A stretch of DNA of 64,000 nt from Gonocerus acuteangulatus (lineage: Eukaryota > Arthropoda > Insecta > Hemiptera > Coreidae): assembly GCA_946811695.1 (NCBI GenBank), contig OX328123.1, forward strand, positions 10,979,698 to 11,043,697. Direction: 5' to 3'. Shown one piece after another: positions 1 through 64,000 of this stretch; the first letter of the stretch is position 1, and each line of letters begins with the position of its first letter. The translations under genes and the position numbers were made by a program. The notes under the pieces are model-generated. The model ran no database searches. It was not told where the DNA came from and worked only from the letters and a program-made list of their open reading frames with translations.

Positions 1-180
1 TTTTTGAGAAATCCTTTCTTATTCATTAAAAATCATGACTACGTTAAAAAAACAGAAAATTGGACATAGCTCCTTTTCTTTTCGGAATCGGACTATACTT
101 GAAATGAACTTTTTTGTTGGAAATTATGTCTACAATCACCTCCTAGAGTTTGGCTACTTAGACCTGAATCACCCTGTATA
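1..180 (-). mobile_element. Mariner-like element end, cut by window edge
   Basis: Sequence 1-180 is about 85% alike to 3967-4143. Read on the minus strand from 180 inward it starts TACAGGGTGATTCAGG, the kind of terminus seen in mariner-like elements. The rest lies left of the window. Confidence 0.5.
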
Positions 181-190
181 AAATAAATTT

Positions 191-697
191 AAACAAATTT
201 CTTTGAAGATTTTGAGACTAATAGAAAAGTAAATGTTTAAAAATAAATCTGGCAAAATTTACCAAGATAAAAAAAAAAAATCAGATAAAGAATAGGAACT
301 CTGCCGAGTTCCTTTGGATGGAAACCTGGTCACAGTGGAATTCTGGCAATGGAACAGACCTACTCACAAGAAGGGGAGCTGCTACGCCTATGGGCCCTGA
401 TCCTTTTTGCAGGGCCTTGTAGTCACTGTTTAAACAGACTATTTACTAATGAATGAATAGGAAGCACCAATGCTTATAGGAAATTCAAACCCTACTAAAT
501 ATTTTATTCTAAAGCCCTCTGGAGAACACTGGAAAGAGCTGAAGCTTCTTAAAATGGTAGAACTTAGGAAAGTAATTGGAATAATTACGAAACATAGCAA
601 GCTGAACAAGCGCCTTCATGTATGAAAATAGTCAACTCTCCCAATCGTAGGTTGTGTCGAGCTGAAGAAGAGATACTGATACACATCATCACTGATT

Positions 698-753
<56 letters not shown>

Positions 754-1163
754 CCCCATCAGGTAGTTCTTGATCTGTCTTCAGCAGACCAATCTGTGGT
801 CCGCTGATGTGCTCCTGTTGAGGCCTCCACTTAGGAAAACAAGCATGACTGAGTGTCATCATATTTATCTCCTTGATACCTGGAGTAAAACGGAAAAAAT
901 TGTCTAATGGAGCCAGAATCTGGGAAACTCATCCCATACTAATAAAGTTAAATTAAATAATTCCAGAATTAGAAACAATTACTTCACGTCTATCAATCTG
1001 CCTAATCCAAGCTTCCTGGTGCAATTACTACAGTTGCTCAAACATGACCCTGAAACAAATGTTAATAATTGAAATAAAATTGTTTAAATAATCCACACAA
1101 TTAAACCTTACACCAATTGATAAATAATATTGATATTATTTAGTCATGACCAGAGTGTCTACT
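191..1163. other. No gene seen; poly-T tract at 699-750
   Basis: AT-rich stretch without coding signal. It has an approximately 52-base T run at 699-750. An open frame across that run is composition only. Confidence 0.6.
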
Positions 1164-1237
1164 GCATGAAAAAGTCACGAAATTGAAAATAGGGCATGAA
1201 AAAGTCACGAAATTGAAAATAGGGCATGAAAAAGTCT
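1164..1237. repeat. 30-bp tandem repeat, 2.5 copies
   Basis: The unit starting GCATGAAAAAGTCACGAAAT occurs at 1164 and 1194, and partly at 1224. The two full copies are identical, so the duplication is recent. Confidence 0.9.
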
Positions 1238-1460
1238 TTAGTTTCAAAGATGTAGAAAATATTTCCATTGAATCCCACGATTTTAAGTACCCACTAAAAA
1301 AAAAAGAGTTACAAAAATATCTATTCCACTCACGGCTACAGATGTCGCCTTAAAAATGGTTTCATTAATTTTCCCAAGTTAAGAAACCTATAAAAAGAGT
1401 TGTTCAAAAATGCTACCCTAAGTCACTATACAAGCGGACGAAGTCGTGGGCACAGCTAGT
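1238..1460 (+). mobile_element. Helitron-like 3' end / dispersed repeat R4
   Basis: Shares blocks with 15480-15780 and 62390-62960 (ATGGTTTCATTAATTTTCCC type). It ends in a small hairpin region GCGGACGAAGTCGTGGGCAC followed by CTAGT at 1456-1460. A hairpin shortly before CTAG-T is the hallmark of Helitron 3' ends. A similar end lies at 18000-18034. Confidence 0.4.
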
Positions 1461-2761
1461 CATTTAATATATACATTAGGATCGAAAAGGCTTTTTCAAC
1501 ACTTACTTGAGTGGTTGGGCTTCCATGTACGATAAGCACTAGTTATTGTAAGTATGGAAGTGTGTATTTTCTTTCTTCCCAGTATTCCAGGTATTGTAAA
1601 CCAACAAAACCCTAAAATTCTTGATTAAAATACTGAATTTTTTTATTTCACATTGAAAAAAATAAAAGTATTACATTAACTTTTATTTTCATGTACTTAA
1701 TTTTAGGAGTTGCTAAATAACTTTTACTCTTAAAACTTTTAAATAAAAGTTTTTTTTAACTTATACAATAATAGTTTTTTTAACAGTTAAATTTTAACTT
1801 TTTCAATAAATTTTTTTTTCGATTCCTGATTATTATAAGCTATAAATATGGTTACTAACTTGCATAAGAGCACTCAAAGATTAGACTCAGATGTCACATA
1901 TACACTTTCTTCCTTTTCAAAAGAAGGAAGTTTGTTGTATTTTGACAGGTAACTGCCACTGAGTGATTAGCGGAACAAATTACCCCGCATTTCCTGACAG
2001 CAAAGGTCTAACCAGATGTATAAATAAAGCTTGATAAATCTTAAAAAATTAGTCCGTCCCCAAGAAGTAAAAGAATGAAAATATCAGTAAGTACAATTTT
2101 AGTTATTCTGTTTGATTTTTAAACGTTTATTCAAGCTTTTACGTTTAAACCAAGCTTGAATAAACGTTTATTCAAGCTTGGTGCCAATGACCATAGCAGT
2201 CGATACACCAAAATAAAAAAAAAAGTTTATTCAAGCTTTAGATATTGGATGATCTTGTTTTGTTATAGACACAATATTTATGTTTAGCCAGATAACTTTC
2301 TACGTGGAGCAGGATTTTCAATATTTATGAGAGCAATCCACCAACCTCTATTTGGTATAAAATGGAAATGTTAGCTGCACCAAATTGTAGTGTTCAAAGC
2401 AAACTTTTCATTTCCTTAAGGAAATGATTTTAATCAGATTTTTTTATATTTATGTTTGTTTTTTTTTTTTTTAAGACATCACGTAAATTTAAATATTCAT
2501 TTTTATAGGATTAATATAAAATGGATTAAACTAATTTTTTGTTTTATTAAGACAGATCTATGCTCTTCATTCATCAAAGAAAGTTTAATCCCCTTATAAA
2601 AACTTATTAATTTTAGCTCATTGTTAAAGTACATTGCTTTGAATAAATATTTATATTTGTTTATGTCTCTTTATAGCTAAAATAACTAGAATTAGCTCAG
2701 AACTTTTTGGGTTGGTGCTTTTACAAATGTACATATTTTTTGTATATGTACATATTGACAT
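1461..2761. other. No gene seen; short palindromic repeats around 2130-2240
   Basis: AT-rich. TTTATTCAAGCTT occurs four times in both orientations between 2127 and 2236, for example TAAACGTTTATTCAAGCTT beside its inverse. No open frame worth naming. Confidence 0.6.
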
Positions 2762-4143
2762 ATTTTTTATTGAATAAGAAAGGATTGCTCAAAAACTGTT
2801 CAAGATAATCAAATTCTAATTATGCCATCATAAAATAGACAAAATTTCCTTCAAAAAAATTTGCCGAAATTGCAATTGGACTTGTCAACTCGGACAGTGG
2901 ATCCATCCATTGCTACTGTGTTCCTGCCGAACAGCAATCCATCTGGAACCATGAATCTATCCTTTGTGCAAGGGGAGCATATCTTCCAATGCAATAGTCT
3001 TCTACACTTAGTAAGAATTAAATCTCTGCAAATGAAGCGGAAGTTTATTGAGGGATAAGTTGAACGATTGGCTCCCTTTTGTCGAAAAATGTGGAATGGA
3101 GTTTTGTTACTTTCAAATACCTCATGTTTTGACTAGACATTTTGGGGGGAATATTCAAAAACATTTCAAGATAGTTGAATTATTGCAATCCAAACTTTAC
3201 AAATAATTCAAAATGTTTTCAAATACAACTAAAAAAAACAAACAGTGCTGGAAGATAAATGTTAATCCTCAGTTCGGCCGCAACATTTTGTGGAGAGACA
3301 AAGCCACAGTCACATGGGATAGAAAATTTAATAGTTGCAATTCGCATACTGGTGTCATGTCGATCCTTATGTCGTGTGAAGTTGACAAAAGTCAAATATC
3401 AAATTTTTAATTATATTAGCAATTTTTTTAGTGTACTATAAAGAGTGCCAAATACATCATACAAAAGATAAATCAATGAAAATTTGGAAAACAAAATGTG
3501 ACATATCTCTCAAATGAAAAACTTTTACAACAATTTCTTTCAGTAACTTTTTATTGCTTCTGGACTGGACAATAGATCACCACAGTTTGGCCAATAAAAA
3601 ATGAGGAATCCATATTTTCTTCACACAAGGTATTTGAAAGTAACAAAACTCCATTTTATATTTTTTGGCAAAAGGGAGTCAATTGTTCAACCTATCCCTC
3701 AATAAACTTCCACTTCATTTGAAGGGATTTAATCCTAAATGTAGAAGTTTTCCTGTAAGAAGTGAGTCTGTAGTCCGTTGGGGAGCTGAGTAAAAAATTT
3801 GCCACAAATCTTTGAGTAATAAAAAAAAAAACAGAAGTTCGTTGTTGGACGTCCAGAAAGTATCTCTCATCAATGGATTTAGTGAATTAAGTCACTGTTT
3901 TCTTAAAGTAAATTTTGTCTATTTTATGATGGCATAATTAGAATTTAATTATCTTGACCAGTCTTAGAGCAATCCTTTCTTATTCAATAAAAAGTATGTC
4001 TACATTAAAAAAACAGAAAATTGGACGTAACTGCTTTTCCGTTCGGAATCGGACCATACTTTAAATGAACTTTTTTGTTGGAAATGATGTCTAGAATCAC
4101 CTCCTAGATTTTGGTTTGGCTACTTGGACCTGAATCACACTGC
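2762..4143. mobile_element. Palindromic mariner-like (foldback) element, left end truncated
   Basis: 2768-3130 and 3628-3990 form a long imperfect inverted repeat; for example GATGGCATAATTAGAAT at 3928 is the inverse of ATTCTAATTATGCCATC at 2813. The right arm continues to a terminus at 4143 resembling that at 180. The left arm lacks the outer 170 bp. The centre (3130-3630) has no intact transposase. Confidence 0.7.
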
Positions 4144-4318
4144 GAGCATGTGTATAAATATATATATATATAGGTTTAAAACACAATTCTAACTTATACA
4201 AAATTACTTGTCTTAACAAATAATATATTTTGAATGAATTTTTAACTCTTCTTAACCAATTTGAATTTGTGCTAGATAATCATTTGGTGCTTGGCAGTTA
4301 TAATCTGCACTCTAACAG

Positions 4319-4608
4319 AACTGAGCCATGGAAGTATGTACGAAACTTTGGGTAGAAGTCTAGCCTCTAGTGTGAGTGGTGGATCAGGAGCAACAACTTC
4401 AGTCCTTCGTCGGATGAATGACAACCAGCGGGGCGAAAGGAGTGAATATCAACGATACAGTGACAGCTACTCTCCGAGGAATGACAAATCTTCAAGAACA
4501 AACTCGTATCAAGGATCGGAATCATTTTCGATGAATAGGAATAATGGAAGGAGAGACAGTAATAGAGACGGAGGCTCAAGTCGTGAGGACAGATCTAGAT
4601 GGGAATAG
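4319..4608 (+). CDS. Terminal exon of unidentified gene, Arg/Ser/Gly-rich C-terminus
   Basis: Open frame of about 96 codons ending TAG at 4606-4608, after a plausible acceptor CTCTAACAG at 4310-4318. Upstream in the same frame there is no convincing start, so it is read as a last exon. The product contains SMYETLGRSLASSVSGG, then a polar tail rich in R, S, N, D and G (for example RRDSNRDGGSSRED) ending RSRWE. Such tails are common in RNA-binding and splicing proteins, but I recognise no family. Codon composition is far less AT-rich than the flanks. AATAAA follows at 4667. The upstream exons must lie left of the window or beyond the transposon block at 1-4143. It faces EPG5 tail-to-tail. Confidence 0.6.
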
Positions 4609-4666
4609 CACGCCTTAATGTAGAACATAGATTATCTTATTTATAAACATTTTACTGTGTTAAAAA

Positions 4667-4672
4667 AATAAA
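4667..4672 (+). terminator. Polyadenylation signal for the 4319-4608 exon
   Basis: AATAAA 59 bp after the stop codon, followed by AT-rich sequence and a T/G-rich stretch (4733-4750) of the kind found downstream of poly(A) sites. Confidence 0.5.
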
Positions 4673-4799
4673 GGAACAAAATTAAAATTGATTTTAATGT
4701 AAAAAGTACAAGTCTTTGGGCATTTTTATTTATTTTTTTTTGTGTGTGTTCTGTCCCAGTAACAAAATATTAAATATTGAGTGGAGATCATTGACCATT

Positions 4800-5480
4800 G
4801 GTGATCCGAAGGTAGAAATTGTCAGGGTTCGGTCGTTGTGTCATAATAAAACTACATATTTTATGTGAAAATGGGTTTTATTGTATGCTGACGTTTCAGC
4901 TTAAAATTCAAGCCTTCATCAGGGCTGAAGGACAGAGTTAATACTAATTTATAAGTATACAAAAAGATTAAAAAAACATTATACAGTAAGTATGTGCTAT
5001 ACCTAGAGCTTAAATTAGAAGTATATCAATACCGGTTTAAGACCTAGATGGGTAACATGGATAAAGATATAAAATGAACAAATACATTATGCAAATAGGC
5101 TTACCAATGAGAAGACGGAGAACTATGCCTCACGGATGCGAAATCATTTCTGACTGATTTATCAAGGTAAGTTTGGAGAAAGAAGTGGGTGGGGGACGAG
5201 GAGTTTTTGACCACCCATTAACTTGAGAGTGGTAGTAGAGGATTAAAGGATAGAAGGTGGTATTACAAAAGTGAGGTGATAATGGAAGGGAAGCAGGTAT
5301 GATGGGTTTTTATTGCAGGCGGTATAGAGTTTTAGCAGGATGTTTTTAATAAATGGAAAATGGAGTAGGTAGAGGAGATGACTTCTGTATCAATTTTGTC
5401 ATTTACTGCGTCATCTATTTAGATTTCATCTTTAGTGAGAAAAATTAAATCTAAGAAGCAAGATTCGAGCCACCATAAAA
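4800..5480 (-). mobile_element. Penelope-like element, 3' end
   Basis: On the minus strand this ends with a stem-loop module (4890-4923): CTGATGAAGGCTTG, loop, AAGCTGAAACGTC. The same layout recurs six more times in the window. Upstream it reads as a decayed coding end (about 5300-5480) and a C-rich untranslated stretch. Assignment rests on this terminal module, which I associate with Penelope-like retroelements. No intact reverse transcriptase is present. Confidence 0.45.
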
Positions 5481-6143
5481 GTAAACTGAATTGTTTTTGT
5501 AGGAAATTTAATAAGCTTTCGAATCATTACTGACAATTACCTCGAATTCCCATCCGTTTCCGAGATATTTAAGAAATACCTAATCCTAAAACTGTTCATC
5601 TCTGTTAATAAAATACTTCTCAACTCCAAACGAAACCAACATTTATACGTCATTATTTGGATGAATGTCAAAAATTTATATAAAGTTTACTTAATCCGTT
5701 GTTTCTAAGTTTGTAATAACAACCATTTAAATTTCAAGAAAAACAAGGAAAATTAAGTAAATGGCCCAAGGTTTAAGAAATAAAAAATATTTTTAACATT
5801 CAGAAACTCTATTTAATAAAATATATCTTAATCAAACAAATATTAAATCAACAAAATTCTATTTGTATTCAAATATAATTTGAGCACATGATTACTTAAA
5901 AACAAAACATTATAAGTGACTGATTAAGTTATTATCTAAAAACTGACAATACTTGACTAGGTTTTTATAACATTAATCATCCTAAAAAAAAGTTTCAAAT
6001 TAAAACAAACAAAAAAAAATAGCTATTTGGAACAATAAAGAGTGGCTCATAGTAATGACATAAAAATGATTTTTTTCTATAAAAGGGAACATTATAGTTT
6101 AGTTTTAAATATTAAATCATACATAAATACGTATTATTCTAAA
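5481..6143. other. AT-rich intergenic DNA with a fragment of repeat R4
   Basis: 5540-5690 resembles 62490-62620 (TCTGTTAATAAAATA, ACTCCAAACG). No coding signal. Confidence 0.5.
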
Positions 6144-6303
6144 TATATCCCCAGGTGTGTATAAAGTGTCTGACAGACAGGAGGGAAATTTCAGTGAAGT
6201 ACATTGGCAGTGATCTAGAGTCTAGATGCTCACTGCTGCCAACATACTTCACTGAAATTTCCCTTGTGTCTATCAGGTACTATACAGACCCGGGGATATT
6301 TAT
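6144..6303. repeat. 155-bp near-perfect hairpin (MITE or hairpin RNA)
   Basis: Arms pair along most of their length. The inner stem has 19 identical positions (GGGAAATTTCAGTGAAGTA at 6183-6201 and its inverse), then TTGGCAG. The outer stem runs to ATATCCCC / GGGGATAT. The loop is about 20 nt, itself with TCTAGAGTCTAGA. Confidence 0.8.
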
Positions 6304-7984
6304 CTAACAGTATGAATAAGAATCCACTGACAAAAAATATTTTAAAGAAGTGCACTTGTATAAAAGGGTTCAACTGTGTTCATTGATAATATCTTCTTTA
6401 TGTATCGATATATTTAAAAAAGTAGAGAAAATAGCAAAGCAATGCATTAAATTATTTGCAGTGTGGCTGTTTGAGTTGTTTTAATCATATATTCTACAAC
6501 AAAATATTACTTACAATCATCATCTAAACATGACTATTCTAATAAAAGAAAATAAAGAGCAAACAATGGCACAAACTATAGTTAAAAACATAAAAACTCC
6601 TTACCTGACAGATCTATCATTTCTTTGAATTAGTTACCTCAACCACAATGGTTGTATTGACAAATAATAATAAATAAATGTAAAAAAAAAAAAAAAACAC
6701 TCTGGCCACTGATAAGAATGAGTATCAACCCAGCAGCGCATGTTAATCAACTTAATCTTTTAAATAACAATTCGTTGCCTTAGTTTACTTTTTAATTTGA
6801 ATTCAGTATTTAAAAAAATATTATTTGGACCCACAAAACAAATTTCAACAAACTTAATTTTTCTTTTGAAAATATTAGTCGTCCATGTTTTTAAAACGTC
6901 ACTAGATAAGAATCAAAACCTTAAAAACTGATTTAAATTATTATATGAGAGAATAAGTTTTGATTTACAAGATTTTAAAATCGTTTAAATGAATTATAAT
7001 ATTCTTTATTTTACTCATAATAATCTATCTCCATTAAAAAAAAGAAGAAAAAAAAAATGCTAAAAATATTTTCCAGTAAGCTTAATGATAGAAATGCCTT
7101 TCAAAATGGACACATTTCAAAGAAGCAATGTTAATAAAATACAATAAAATAAGTGGGCATTACTAAAAACAAAACTTTTTTTTTTTTTTTGAACAAGTTA
7201 CGGAGTACTTATTTATACACCCTTTCGTTATCTCCATAACGTTTTAGTACTTATTTCTATTTCTATTAACAATCTAAATTGAAATTATTTTAAATAATTA
7301 TATTATGTTTCAATATTCCATTATATTTTATAATCCAAGAAAGTATTTTGAAAAATGTAGGGGCAGTAACTAAAAAAGTATATCTATGATTTTAGATTTA
7401 AACACTGCATCAGAACTCTTAATTTTAATTTCCAGCAGTTTAAAAAATGCTCTTAATACAGCTAAAATTTTATTTATTTTTAAAATACTTAATAGATACA
7501 AAATATTTGATGGACCTTGTTCTAGAGAAGTTTACTTTGGATAATTCAATGAAAACATAAGGCAAAATTAATAATGATCGCACCTATTCATTTGATCTAT
7601 TTGAAACCCTGCAGTTTAGGCACATTTATCACATTTTATATTTTTGAAAAGAAAAAAAAAAAATTAATAAACCATTTTGATTATACTCATACCTTTTGAT
7701 ACTTTTATTACATCACATATCTTGCAATTAAAATATCAATGACTAGATTAAAATAGAATTATACAGAACTATGAGTAAAGCATATACTTTTAAGAACGTA
7801 TGATTATACTATATCATAATAATATTCTATGAAGCTAATGAAACAACTAAGCTTTTTAACAAATAAAACAAAAACAACGCACAGCCAAAGAGATCTTTAG
7901 TGCCTTAAGGCAAAGGCCAATTAATAAAACTTTGCCTTTACATTAGAAAAAAGAAATTCTTGCTTAAACACATAACATAATTGC
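6304..7984. other. AT-rich EPG5 3' flank, nothing recognised
   Basis: About 1.7 kb with homopolymer runs (poly-A at 6681-6696, poly-T at 7177-7190). No open frame or repeat copy noted. It should contain the EPG5 3' UTR. Confidence 0.55.
7704..7709 (-). terminator. Possible EPG5 polyadenylation signal
   Basis: AATAAA on the minus strand, about 275 bp past the EPG5 stop. In such AT-rich DNA this hexamer is common by chance, and other candidates exist further left. Confidence 0.25.
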
Positions 7985-63898
<55,914 letters not shown>

Positions 63899-64000
63899 CT
63901 GAAAAAATTACAAAAGTAGTTAATCATACTAGAGTAACAAATATACCTGCACTTCTTTATTTAAACTTTACATTATTAAAGCTGAAATGTAGCAAAACTA

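Noticed and set aside
622..807. 61-residue frame with a Phe run
   Set aside because: Runs through a 52-base poly-T tract.

Overview
The window looks like a piece of an animal nuclear genome, most likely an arthropod. It is very AT-rich, the gene in it is split into short exons by introns full of repeats, and there are many mariner-like, Jockey-like LINE, Penelope-like, piggyBac-like and SINE copies. A crustacean such as a parasitic copepod would fit, but that is a guess from repeat style only. No prokaryotic operon, CRISPR array or functional RNA gene was seen.

The window is dominated by one gene on the minus strand. I assembled 38 coding exons between 63898 and 7985, all in consistent phase. 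They give 2,236 residues plus a stop and align along their whole length with remembered human EPG5 (ectopic P-granules autophagy protein 5, about 2,580 residues). Roughly the first 350 residues lie beyond the right edge. EPG5 is a RAB7 effector that tethers autophagosomes to late endosomes and lysosomes. The LC3-interacting region appears conserved (exon 4). One intron uses a GC donor (after exon 16) and one exon is only 27 nt (exon 15).

At the left, 4319-4608 (+) looks like the last coding exon of another gene with an Arg/Ser/Gly-rich tail. It ends tail-to-tail with EPG5, about 3.4 kb away. I could not identify that gene.

The introns and flanks hold the repeats. By region: 1-4.2 kb, mariner-like ends, a foldback element and a Helitron-like end. 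4.8-9.5 kb, a Penelope-like 3' end, a 155-bp hairpin, a 590-bp palindromic MITE and a SINE. 12-18 kb, a 1.15-kb repeat with an inverted partner at 51-52 kb, and an AT-rich palindrome. 18.7-23.4 kb, two more copies of the palindromic MITE, one carrying a SINE. 28-34 kb, two LINE 3' fragments and an inverted Penelope-like pair. 35.6-37.8 kb, several TTAA-flanked or palindromic MITEs. 41.9-45.1 kb, a broken mariner and a 1.4-kb element. 47.3-49.8 kb, a LINE with an internal deletion, cut off by an inverted Penelope-like insertion. 53-56 kb, a further MITE copy and two SINEs. 56.8-59.7 kb, a 2.9-kb palindromic DNA transposon carrying a transposase remnant, an inserted inverted Penelope-like pair and an inserted 5S-rRNA-derived SINE, both with visible target-site duplications. 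59.9-61.2 kb, a piggyBac-like element with TTAA at both ends.

The EPG5 exons together encode one protein. The repeats are unrelated to its function, apart from having enlarged its introns. Coordinates of exons come from splice-site reading plus phase and homology, without transcript data. Family names for the repeats are from memory of their hallmarks.
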